Translations under genes and position numbers: made by a program | The notes under the pieces: model-generated | The model's database searches: none | What the model was told of the DNA's origin: nothing | Seen by the model: only the letters and a program-made list of their open reading frames with translations | Assembly (NCBI GenBank): GCA_964595485.1 | Contig: CAZQQN010000031.1 | Span: 1 to 36,282, forward strand | Direction: 5' to 3' | Source: CAZQQN01 sp964595485 | Lineage (GTDB): Bacteria; Bacteroidota; Bacteroidia; CAILMK01; CAYYUA01 | Length of the DNA: 36,282 bases | In this document: one piece after another, positions 6,396 through 14,798 of the stretch | How positions within the stretch are numbered: the first letter of the stretch is position 1 | Layout: the number at the start of each line of letters is the position of its first letter

Positions 6396-8396
6396 TCACC
6401 GGCTAATTGCTTTATTAAAGTCAGCTATGGCATTGGTACGACCAACCACATAAAGTATGTCACCCTCATAAATTTTCGTATCCCCGTGAAGGTCAAAATA
6501 ATACTCATCACCTTGTTTGATACCCACTACATTAACTTTATAGTCTTCCCGGATTCGAGTATCTTTTAAAGGGGTATTGACGATCCCTTTTCTATTGTAC
6601 TCTACTTTTAAAGCCACGATTTCCATTTCTGGTAAAGCCAGGTTATTTTTAGCAGGCTCCCCTCCGTAGGAAGGCATTTGCCTTAACATCTCATAACCAT
6701 CTGAACGGATAGAACGGGTAAAAGCCTCTATTTCATCCATTGGGACGAGGTATTTAGTCAAAACGCGGGTAAATATCTCAATAGATGTCTCAAATTCCTC
6801 CGGGATCACTTCGTCAGCACCGGCATTCATAATAGGCTCGATATCCTGAACAAATCGCGTCCTGACTATTAAATAGGTGGTTTTATTCTGCTCGCGAAGG
6901 TTACTAATGATCATCCGCGTAGCCTCCGGGTCAGAAATAGCGATTACTGCCACACGCGCTTTTTGCACCATTAATTGCTCCAGCACATTGATGTGAACCC
7001 CATCCCCGTAGTAAATCGGTTCCCCTTTCTTTTTTTCTTTTTGCACCGTTTCCGCATTCAATTCAAGGACAACATAAGGGATATCGGCTTCTTTTGCGGC
7101 TTTAGCCACATTTCTACCATTAACGCCAAAACCTATGATGACAAGGTGGTCTTCAAGTTCTGTTTCATCCGGAATGGCTTCAGGGGTTTCTTCACCGGGC
7201 ATTTGAAACTTTTTCATCAAACCACCAGTAAAAGGAGCTTTTAGAACGACATTGGTAATCTTTCCTCCAAACTTGATCACAAAAGGAGTTAAGCCCATCG
7301 TTAAAATGGAAATTGAAAGGAAATATTGGTAAGTATCATCAGCCAGCAACCCATATTCAATCCCGGACCTTGACAAAATAAAAGCAAACTCCCCTACTTG
7401 AAATAGGGATAGACCCACCAGAATGAAGGTCCTTGCCGGATAGCGTAGTAATAAGGCCGCCAGGGTAGCCAAGGCACCCTTCAAGAGAAAAACAATAAGG
7501 GTAAATAGTAGAATGATCAGGATATGATTTGCTAAAAATTTGATATCCAGCAACATACCGATCGATATGAAGAAAATGCTCGTAAAGATCTCCCGGAAAG
7601 GCAATATATTGGCTGTGGCCTGGTGGCTATAGTCTGATTCAGAAATGGCAAGCCCGGCCATGAAAGCTCCCAAAGACAAAGAAAGGCCCATAAAATTGGA
7701 CAGCCACGCTACAGCAAAACAAATGACGACTACGGTTAAGATGAATAGCTCATTGCTTTTTGTTTTAGCAACCTGGTATAGAAGCTGAGGAACGATGGTC
7801 CTGGCAGTAATTAACACAAAAATAATAATACCGGCCCCTTTTAATAACAGGAATAAAACGGATTGAATAATGTTGTTGGACTCCCCGGCTAAAATGGGTG
7901 TAAAGAGCATCATGGGAACTACAATGATATCCTGGAAAATAAGAATAGCCAGAGCCATCTTACCATGCGGGCTATTGATCTCTCCTCGATCCTGAATAAG
8001 CTTAAGTACAATAGCAGTGCTACTGAGCGAAAATAAAAACCCCAGGAAAATGGCTTTGGGTACCGGGTAACCTAATTGACTGCTGATAATGGCCACAATA
8101 ATGGTGGTAACGCCAACTTGTAAACCACCCCCAAATAAGACGGAATACCGTATTGCCAGGAGGCTTTTAAGGGAAAATTCGAGCCCTATTACAAAAAGCA
8201 ACAGGATCACCCCTATCTCTGCCAGCATTTCTACTTCATGGGAAGCCTGAACCAGTGACAAGACTTGAGGCCCCGCTAATACACCGGTGAAAAGAAACCC
8301 TAAGATGTTTGGTAAATTGAGTTTACGAAAGCACAGAATGACCAAAACAGAAAGGCCAAGAATGATAACCAGGTCTCTGAGCAGTGGAATTTCCAT
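6396..8396 (-). CDS. Kef-type cation/proton antiporter with RCK domains
   Basis: The 666-residue protein has an N-terminal sodium/proton-exchanger domain of about 12 membrane segments (roughly residues 8-380). Its motifs are typical of the CPA2/Kef family: FQDIIVVP at 154-161 and QVGEFAF at 333-339. A cytoplasmic TrkA-N/RCK Rossmann domain follows (IIGFGVNGRNVAKAA from 420; Gly-x-Gly-x-x-Gly-like), then a TrkA-C domain at about 590-662. Such proteins export K+ or Na+ in exchange for H+ under nucleotide control, in the inner membrane. The ion cannot be decided from sequence. It differs from E. coli KefC in carrying a TrkA-C domain, as the YbaL group does. The start is ATG 8396, 49 bases after the recQ stop, so co-transcription is likely. 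Confidence 0.9.
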   Translation of the reverse strand: MEIPLLRDLVIILGLSVLVILCFRKLNLPNILGFLFTGVLAGPQVLSLVQASHEVEMLAEIGVILLLFVIGLEFSLKSLLAIRYSVLFGGGLQVGVTTIIVAIISSQLGYPVPKAIFLGFLFSLSSTAIVLKLIQDRGEINSPHGKMALAILIFQDIIVVPMMLFTPILAGESNNIIQSVLFLLLKGAGIIIFVLITARTIVPQLLYQVAKTKSNELFILTVVVICFAVAWLSNFMGLSLSLGAFMAGLAISESDYSHQATANILPFREIFTSIFFISIGMLLDIKFLANHILIILLFTLIVFLLKGALATLAALLLRYPARTFILVGLSLFQVGEFAFILSRSGIEYGLLADDTYQYFLSISILTMGLTPFVIKFGGKITNVVLKAPFTGGLMKKFQMPGEETPEAIPDETELEDHLVIIGFGVNGRNVAKAAKEADIPYVVLELNAETVQKEKKKGEPIYYGDGVHINVLEQLMVQKARVAVIAISDPEATRMIISNLREQNKTTYLIVRTRFVQDIEPIMNAGADEVIPEEFETSIEIFTRVLTKYLVPMDEIEAFTRSIRSDGYEMLRQMPSYGGEPAKNNLALPEMEIVALKVEYNRKGIVNTPLKDTRIREDYKVNVVGIKQGDEYYFDLHGDTKIYEGDILYVVGRTNAIADFNKAISR

Positions 8397-8445
8397 ACTA
8401 ACAAAGCTAAACCAGAAACATGATTAAAAAAAGATCATGCTTATA

Positions 8446-10593
8446 TCAATCACCTTTCTCAGGCATCTTTTCATGTTTCCGAAAGTAAGTCATTCCAATC
8501 CTGATTTTGTAATAAGGCATCTTCTCTTCCAAGTAATCGTAGATTGGTTTCAATTTGCGGGTTTCACCCGTCTTTTCAATGGCATCCTTAATGGTATCAT
8601 AATCACTCTCCTCTAAAAAAGCCATTATAGGTATATTGTAATCCTGATCGTACAAATGAGCAAGGTGAGAATAAATGGTAACCGGGTTCAGCTTTCTTTC
8701 TCTGGCGATATCATCCACTGAATAACCCTTTTTGTAGAAATCATAGGTAATTAGGTAGGTACTTCCCTTAATCCGGTTACCTTGCTCTGTTTCAAATTTC
8801 ATGAAGCTAACAATGGCATCCATGAAATTATCCCCGTATTGGTCAAGCTTTCTATCGCTAACACCAGAGATTGCTTTAAAAGCTTTTGGCGTGGTTGGTT
8901 GCTTAAGCACCATTTCCTGCAAGGTGGCATCATTGAACACCACATAAGGAGGAACGCCCTGCTGATCAGCTATTTGTTTCCTTAGCTTACGTAAGTGTTC
9001 AAATAAGCGATCATTCAATTGTTCAGTCTTGGACTTCAGCTCAGGCTGCGCTTTGCCCTGATTTTTGTCTTGGTCACGGTTCGTATTAACCAAATCCACT
9101 GTTTCCTTTTGGTATAGAACCCTTTTAGCTGCATCGGTTAATTTTAGCGCATTCCCCTCATCATAGGCTACTTCCAATAAGCCAATATGGATCATTTGCA
9201 TTACATATTGCTGCCAATCCGCTGCAGACAAGTCATGACCAGCCCCGAAAGTTTTAATCTTATCATAACCATTTTGTAGGATATACGCTTTTCTGGCCCC
9301 TTTTAAAACATCTACTAATGTGGAGACCCCAACCGACTCATTTAACCGGGTAACGGCAGATAAAACCTTTTGGGTTATAACCGTACCATCAAAATATTCC
9401 GGTGGATTTTGGCAAACATCACAATTACCGCAAGGCTTTTTAAGCTCTTCACCAAAATAGCTTAACAGGATCTTCCTACGGCATATCCGGGCATCGGCAA
9501 ATTCCTTCATACGCTCCAGCTTGGCTAATTGAACCTGCCCTTGTTCTGTTTCCGTATCAATAAAGCCCCTTAAAGTGGCAAGGTCCGCAAAGGAATTGAA
9601 AAGCAGCGCTTCGCTGTTTAATCCATCCCGACCGGCCCGGCCTATTTCCTGGTAATAACCTTCGAGGTTTTTAGGAAGGTTATAATGCACGATAAACCGT
9701 ATATCAGGTTTATCAATACCCATTCCGAAAGCAATGGTGGCACAAACAATCGGCACATTGTCATTGATGAAATCTTCCTGGGTTTTTGCCCGGGTTTCGC
9801 GTTCTAAACCTGCATGGTAATAGGTTGCTTTAAAGCCACTATCATTGAGTTTTTTGGCTAATTGCTCCGTGTTTTTTCTTGAAAGACAATATATGATACC
9901 TGACTGACCAGGATACTTCCTGAGCAGCGGAAGTAAGCGCTGAAACTTCTTCTGTCCCGGCACTACATTCAATGCAATATTCGGCCTGTCAAAGGAATCA
10001 ATGAAGACTTCCGGGTCTGTAAAATTTAACTGCCTGAGGATGTCTTTTCGGGTGGTTTTATCTGCTGTTGCGGTTAAAGCAATTTGAGGAACCTGAGGGA
10101 AATTTTCTCTTAGTACAGCCAATTTGGTGTATTCCGGCCGAAAATCATGACCCCATTGGGAAATGCAATGGGCTTCATCAATCGCAAAAAGGCTTATGGT
10201 CATCTTTTTCAATACGTACTGAAAACCTTCAGCCAAAAGCTTTTCCGGGGATACATAGAGCAAATTAAACTCCCCACTAATAGCCCGATTTTCAACTTTG
10301 GATTGCTGCTTTTCATCAAGTGTACTATTCAGGTAAGCGGCCTTCACACCGTTTGCATTGAGGGCTTCAACCTGGTCTTTCATAAGCGCAATCAACGGCG
10401 AGATCACTATGGCCACGCCATCTTTGACCAAAGCAGGCACCTGGTAGCATACTGATTTACCACCACCCGTAGGCATCAGAACCAGGCAATCCTGGTTATC
10501 CATTAAGGCTTGAATGATATCAGCCTGCATAGGCCGGAATTCATCAAAACCAAAATAATGCTTTAACGCTTTACGGGCCTTTGCAATAGTCAA
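8446..10593 (-). CDS. recQ: ATP-dependent DNA helicase RecQ
   Basis: A full-length 715-residue RecQ, a 3'-5' helicase of recombination and replication-fork repair. Walker A MPTGGGKS is at 40-47, DEAH at 139-142, the aromatic-rich loop region HCISQWGHDFRPEY at 142-155, and helicase motifs ATIAFGMGID and QEIGRAGRDG near 285-324. The zinc site uses Cys371, Cys388, Cys391 and Cys394. An RQC winged-helix region, an HRDC domain (about 526-600) and an extra C-terminal helix-turn-helix region (about 610-706) follow. This extended architecture is common in Bacteroidota RecQ. The only in-frame start near the family N-terminus is TTG at 10593, since an upstream TAG closes the frame without an ATG. It probably heads the recQ, antiporter, dehydrogenase series. 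Confidence 0.95.
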   Translation of the reverse strand: MTIAKARKALKHYFGFDEFRPMQADIIQALMDNQDCLVLMPTGGGKSVCYQVPALVKDGVAIVISPLIALMKDQVEALNANGVKAAYLNSTLDEKQQSKVENRAISGEFNLLYVSPEKLLAEGFQYVLKKMTISLFAIDEAHCISQWGHDFRPEYTKLAVLRENFPQVPQIALTATADKTTRKDILRQLNFTDPEVFIDSFDRPNIALNVVPGQKKFQRLLPLLRKYPGQSGIIYCLSRKNTEQLAKKLNDSGFKATYYHAGLERETRAKTQEDFINDNVPIVCATIAFGMGIDKPDIRFIVHYNLPKNLEGYYQEIGRAGRDGLNSEALLFNSFADLATLRGFIDTETEQGQVQLAKLERMKEFADARICRRKILLSYFGEELKKPCGNCDVCQNPPEYFDGTVITQKVLSAVTRLNESVGVSTLVDVLKGARKAYILQNGYDKIKTFGAGHDLSAADWQQYVMQMIHIGLLEVAYDEGNALKLTDAAKRVLYQKETVDLVNTNRDQDKNQGKAQPELKSKTEQLNDRLFEHLRKLRKQIADQQGVPPYVVFNDATLQEMVLKQPTTPKAFKAISGVSDRKLDQYGDNFMDAIVSFMKFETEQGNRIKGSTYLITYDFYKKGYSVDDIARERKLNPVTIYSHLAHLYDQDYNIPIMAFLEESDYDTIKDAIEKTGETRKLKPIYDYLEEKMPYYKIRIGMTYFRKHEKMPEKGD

Positions 10594-10893
10594 CTTAGGG
10601 GATGTTTTTTTGTATGGAAAAAACTAGTTTAATTGGGAAATTTAGGAATAAAGGCATTATTTTACCAAGTCAGTTGAGTTACCCTGATTATCACCCACTT
10701 TTAACTTGTAGTATCATTGATTTAGGTAAAAAAATCATGGCTGTGGGTTTCATACAGGGATTAGTGATAACCTAATGAAGCCAACTTGCCTAATGGTCAC
10801 TAAGGAGTTTATTTTATCAAAATCCTCAATCCCATAATAAGAAGGAAAAGCCCGTGCTTGAGCACGAGCTTGACCCCTCCAATAAACCGCCTT
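10594..10893. other. Intergenic region upstream of recQ
   Basis: These 300 bases carry the terminator of the TonB receptor gene (listed separately) and presumably the recQ promoter. No consensus TAnnTTTG element could be placed with confidence and no gene is visible. Confidence 0.5.
10838..10871 (-). terminator. Intrinsic terminator of the TonB-dependent receptor gene
   Basis: Read on the minus strand, AAGCTCGTGC and GCACGGGCTT form a 10-bp stem with one U-G wobble around a TCAA tetraloop (10871..10848). A pyrimidine-rich tail, TTCCTTCTTATT, follows. It lies 23 bases after the receptor stop codon. Confidence 0.75.
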
Positions 10894-13314
10894 TTAAAAA
10901 TTACCCCTCAACGTGAGGTAAAAATTCCGACCTGGGGCAACGATACCCGAAGAGTAAGGACGATAACGCTTATCCAGGATATTTTCCACACCTGCATTGA
11001 TACTTAACGTCTCACTGACTTGATAACCAGCCCGGAGGTTAAGGGTGTACCAACCAGGGGAATAGGGTTGCTGATCCTCATTCAATGCATAGATATGAAG
11101 TTTATCCTGTTCAGAAGGGGCTAAATTGGCATTATTGATCTCCCGGTTAACTTTCAGGAAACCATCCAATTGCCACCCACCCTTTTCATAGATTAAATGG
11201 GCAGCCCCAAACGGGGGTGACACATGACGGATAGGTGCTCCCTGATCCGTTTCCCCTTCAATATGCGTATATTTCAAACTTGTTCTCAGGTTGGGTGATA
11301 ACGCTGCCCTTAAGCTAATACTCCCTCCATAGATATCTGCTCCTGAAGCATTTTGGACGGCCAGTGTTTGGCTCTTGGTTCCGTCATATTCAATTGAATC
11401 CCGGCCATTGAAGGTAAACGGCCGTCTGACCATTGAGTTGGTGACAAGGGTATAAAAGCCGGTCAGTTCCAGTCTTGCCTTATCATCAAATTTTTTAACA
11501 ATGCTAAGATCGCCATTGTAGGTATATTCCGGGGAGAGGTTGTTGTTCGGAACAACGACACTACCGGGTTCAGAGTCAAACACTTTACCCACATCGTCAA
11601 TATTAGGAGCACGGAAACCCGAAGAAGCGTTCAACTTAAACCGCCAGCCATCATTCGGTTTAAAGACTAAGCCGAGATTCCCGTTTAAAGCACCCGTCTG
11701 GAGGTCAATCTGATCAAAAGGCAGCGGATAAAAATCCTGGTTATCCCTGAGATCAGCATTTAGCACCACATGCGTATAACGGGCGCCCGCATTAACCGTC
11801 CACTGCTCGTTAAAGTCATGGACTAACCGGGCATAACCTGCATAAGTCTGGTAATCCGAAGCATCCGGGTAACGAGTAGCGGTAGGTCGGGTTTGGCCGG
11901 TCTCAACATTTTCCAAATCGGCCTCGGAACCCACTTGGTTGTATACGCCCTGTAAACCATAAAAAAGCCGTGTTTCATCCGAAAAAGCCTTTTTTAAATC
12001 CAAGTTAACCGTGTAAATATCCACCTTTTCTTCCCGGTGACGCAAAGCGACCTCCTGGTAACCCCTATCATGACGGCTCTCCTCATAGAATTGCTGAGCC
12101 AGTGTTAGCTTTGCTTCATCGTAGAAAGCGTTATCATTGGAATGATGGATTTTCAAATTGTTCATCATCCAAACCTGAGGTCCATAATACCAGGTTGCAT
12201 TTTTAAAAGGCCCTGTTAATTGAGGACTTCGCTGAATAAGGCGGTCATAACGGGGAATATCTGAAGTCCGCGAATAGTGAAAGCCGTATTTGAAATCCCA
12301 ATGCTCATTGGGCTGAAATTGAACTTTCTGCATGAGGAAGTATTCATTAAAACCGGAAGGCTTTTGGACATTGGGTTCATCATTGGCTACTGTCATATCT
12401 TGTCCATTGATACGTCTCACCAAACTATCCCGTTTATATTCTGGGCGGCCAATCGTCCCCATTGTTTGATCACCAAAATCCGAATAGCTAACACTGGTCA
12501 GGAAACCCCAATTTTCGGTGCCAAAATTTAGCTCCAGGTGCCCCGTATTCTCTTCATTAGCTGTTGCATAACGAGTCATGATACCACCATCAACACGGAG
12601 CTTATCCCCGGAGGCCAGGCGCGGCTCTTTAGTATGGAAAGCCATAACACCCCCTAACGCATCACTCCCATAAATGACGGATCCCGGTCCAAAAACAACC
12701 TCTGTCCTTTCAATGGTATTGGGGTCCAGGTTGATAACATTCTGGAGGTTACCACCACGGAAGATGGCATTGTTCATCCGCACACCATCAACCGTTAGTA
12801 AGACAGATTTTGTAGCAAATCCGCGGATCATGGGGCTACCGCCCCCTAATTGGCTTTTTTGTACAAAAACTTCGTTGGAAGCATCCAGCAAATCAGCCGA
12901 TGTTTGAGGGTTATCAAATTGAATTTCCGGTTCAGTGATTGGTTCAACTTTATTGGCTACATCAGCCCTTTTCTGCTCCCATCGATTGCCTGAGATAACC
13001 ACCTCTTCCAGGTTGGTGGTTTTTTTGGCTAAAACCACTTCAAAGTTGTTACGCGCAAGGTCTCCATAAGGAACAATTTTCTTAAAAAAGGATGAGTGCT
13101 TGAATAGCAAGGTATCATGCTTTTCAAAGCCCTCTAAGTTAGCTCTGCCTGCATTATTCGTATAACTTGACTCATCACCACTTTGATCTATTATATTAAC
13201 ATCCTTGATGCCCTTTTGGTTAGCTTTACTAAGCACTTGAACCTCTTGGCAATAAACCCCTGAAATGCTTAATAAAAAGCATATAATCATGCCACTTAGC
13301 TTTTTTAAGTGCAT
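10894..13314 (-). CDS. TonB-dependent receptor, haem/haemoprotein-type
   Basis: The 806-residue outer-membrane protein has a signal peptide (about 1-22), a short carboxypeptidase-regulatory-like domain (about 25-95), a plug and a 22-strand-type barrel ending in Phe (YLTLRGNF), the usual barrel terminus. The plug reads GGGSPMIRGFATKSVLLTVD and then GVRMNNAIFRGGNLQNV, LDPNTIERTEVVFGPGSVIY and GSDALGGV. This closely resembles haem/haemoglobin receptors such as HmuR. The ligand is therefore probably haem or another iron complex, but this rests on resemblance only. An unusual AAGGAG Shine-Dalgarno lies a few bases before the ATG (13327..13320), in a phylum that mostly lacks one. A small membrane-anchored gene lies 53 bases upstream on the same strand, and a terminator follows. 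Confidence 0.88.
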   Translation of the reverse strand: MHLKKLSGMIICFLLSISGVYCQEVQVLSKANQKGIKDVNIIDQSGDESSYTNNAGRANLEGFEKHDTLLFKHSSFFKKIVPYGDLARNNFEVVLAKKTTNLEEVVISGNRWEQKRADVANKVEPITEPEIQFDNPQTSADLLDASNEVFVQKSQLGGGSPMIRGFATKSVLLTVDGVRMNNAIFRGGNLQNVINLDPNTIERTEVVFGPGSVIYGSDALGGVMAFHTKEPRLASGDKLRVDGGIMTRYATANEENTGHLELNFGTENWGFLTSVSYSDFGDQTMGTIGRPEYKRDSLVRRINGQDMTVANDEPNVQKPSGFNEYFLMQKVQFQPNEHWDFKYGFHYSRTSDIPRYDRLIQRSPQLTGPFKNATWYYGPQVWMMNNLKIHHSNDNAFYDEAKLTLAQQFYEESRHDRGYQEVALRHREEKVDIYTVNLDLKKAFSDETRLFYGLQGVYNQVGSEADLENVETGQTRPTATRYPDASDYQTYAGYARLVHDFNEQWTVNAGARYTHVVLNADLRDNQDFYPLPFDQIDLQTGALNGNLGLVFKPNDGWRFKLNASSGFRAPNIDDVGKVFDSEPGSVVVPNNNLSPEYTYNGDLSIVKKFDDKARLELTGFYTLVTNSMVRRPFTFNGRDSIEYDGTKSQTLAVQNASGADIYGGSISLRAALSPNLRTSLKYTHIEGETDQGAPIRHVSPPFGAAHLIYEKGGWQLDGFLKVNREINNANLAPSEQDKLHIYALNEDQQPYSPGWYTLNLRAGYQVSETLSINAGVENILDKRYRPYSSGIVAPGRNFYLTLRGNF

Positions 13315-13367
13315 AATAGCTCCTTTTTAATTCGACATTAAGTTGTAGTTTATACTACCGTTAAGAA

Positions 13368-13940
13368 TTAAAAAGAAGCCAGCGGAGGCGGTACTTCAGC
13401 CATTAAAGAGGTATGATAGTGCTGCCGCAAATAAGGCATGAAAAAAGCGTAACTTTCCGCTGGAGCAACCACGTTTAGCGGTGAATACAATTTAGCTTGC
13501 TGGATAATCAGCTTTACCCAGCTAACCATCCCCGAGCCCTGCTTTAAAGGCTGGTTTTGAGATGATATATTCCATTTCCCAATTTGTTTAGCCATCTCTT
13601 CCTCCGCTACGTCCCGCTTAACTTTATAACGAATTGAATCTTCTACCTCAGTGGATTCAACAATATCATATAGTTTCTCTTGATAGCGAAATTCCCGTTT
13701 CTCCAACCATTCCAAATTAATGGAATTGTTTTTGAGCTTATCCTTAGCAAATTTCAACACTTCAAGCTCATCTTCCTGATAGGCTTCTGCCTCTGTTTTA
13801 TTAAGGTGCACCTGGTACTGATACTGGCTAAAAGCCCAATAAATCCCCCAATAGCCGCTCATATTGAGCAGTAGAAGGAAGCTTAGAAGGACACTAAAGC
13901 TTTTTAATAAGCGTTTGGTAAAAATTTCACCTTTAAGCAT
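13368..13940 (-). CDS. Small membrane-anchored protein preceding a TonB-dependent receptor
   Basis: This 190-residue protein has an N-terminal hydrophobic segment (about residues 13-36, LLKSFSVLLSFLLLLNMSGY) that could be a signal anchor. A charged extracytoplasmic part follows with the blocks ELEVLKFAKDKL, EWLEKREFRYQEKLYDIVES and DSIRYKVKRDVAEEEMAKQI. The W..KEFRY...YDIV pattern resembles a class of short Bacteroidota proteins that I recall being encoded beside TonB-dependent receptors. I do not know an established function or name. It is the first gene of a likely two-gene transcript with the haem-type receptor. The start is ATG 13940. A periplasmic accessory role in uptake or sensing is an inference from position only. 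Confidence 0.7.
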   Translation of the reverse strand: MLKGEIFTKRLLKSFSVLLSFLLLLNMSGYWGIYWAFSQYQYQVHLNKTEAEAYQEDELEVLKFAKDKLKNNSINLEWLEKREFRYQEKLYDIVESTEVEDSIRYKVKRDVAEEEMAKQIGKWNISSQNQPLKQGSGMVSWVKLIIQQAKLYSPLNVVAPAESYAFFMPYLRQHYHTSLMAEVPPPLASF

Positions 13941-14112
13941 GGTTTAGCACCAATTGGCGGAGCAGTAGTTTTAAACCATTTTAAATGCAAATTTTCAGCC
14001 ATTTAGGCGATTTATCAATGGTTAGGTTGAATAAAGTGTTATTCCGCTATTAAGGAAAATCAATTAGAAGCAATTTAGCCAATAGCAAATAAAAGTGAAT
14101 GAAACAACCTTA

Positions 14113-14143
14113 TTGTCTGTTTGGATGCTAAAATGTATATTTC
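14113..14143 (+). promoter_or_regulatory. Promoter of the exported thioredoxin-fold gene
   Basis: TTG at 14113-14115 and TATATTTC at 14136-14143 are separated by 20 bases. This is close to the Bacteroidota TTTG-N19-TAnnTTTG arrangement with one mismatch at the last base. Predicted transcription starts near 14150, about 40 bases before the ATG. Confidence 0.5.
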
Positions 14144-14190
14144 ACTCATTCCTTTGAAAAAAGATTAACCTTAAAAAATTAAGATCTACC

Positions 14191-14739
14191 ATGTCATTAA
14201 AATCAACGTTTATTTCCCTTGGGGTTATTGCTGCCGTGGGCTTATTATGGTTGGGCATCCAGGGCAACTCAAATGTAGAAGCTTCTAGTGAGGAACAAGG
14301 CCTTAACAAAAAAGCCGATCAAGCAGAAGCCTCCAAAGACACAAAGGCAGAAAATGCTAAAAGTAAATCACCTAAAAAGGGTGTAAAATTTTTTGAAGGT
14401 TCTTGGGAAGAAGCAAAAACCGAGGCAGAGGATAAAGGCAAACCTATTTTTGTGGATGCTTATACCACTTGGTGTGGACCATGTAAAATGATGAACAAGC
14501 GTGTATTTCCAAGAAAAAGTGTAGGGAATTTTTACAATGATAAGTTTATCAATTTCAAATTTGACATGGAATCGAAAACAGGCCGTAAATTTAAAAGAGA
14601 TTATCAGGTGAAAGGGTACCCCACCTTTTTATATTTCGACAAGGAAGGGAACGTAATACACCGCAAAATGGGTTTTATAGGCCCAAAACGCCTCATTAAA
14701 CACGGAAAGAAGGCCCTGAATAAAAAAAATGATTCCTGA
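14191..14739 (+). CDS. Exported thioredoxin-fold protein
   Basis: This 182-residue protein has an N-terminal hydrophobic segment (about residues 5-24) that should act as a signal peptide or anchor. A lysine/glutamate-rich linker (about 28-65) and a thioredoxin-like domain follow. The domain has WCGPC at 94-98, the cis-proline motif GYPTFL with Pro at 144, and a KGKPIFVDAYTTWCGPCK context typical of Thioredoxin_7/DsbD C-terminal-like domains. It is likely to work in the periplasm on disulfide reduction or isomerisation. The partner is unknown; no cytochrome-maturation or DsbD gene is nearby. It stands alone, divergent from the TonB-receptor unit and convergent with the next gene. Confidence 0.85.
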   Translation: MSLKSTFISLGVIAAVGLLWLGIQGNSNVEASSEEQGLNKKADQAEASKDTKAENAKSKSPKKGVKFFEGSWEEAKTEAEDKGKPIFVDAYTTWCGPCKMMNKRVFPRKSVGNFYNDKFINFKFDMESKTGRKFKRDYQVKGYPTFLYFDKEGNVIHRKMGFIGPKRLIKHGKKALNKKNDS

Positions 14740-14798
14740 GCAAAGCGTTCAACTTCTTGCGGTCCCTATTCTAATTTGTCAATTTAAAGCCGGAAAAA

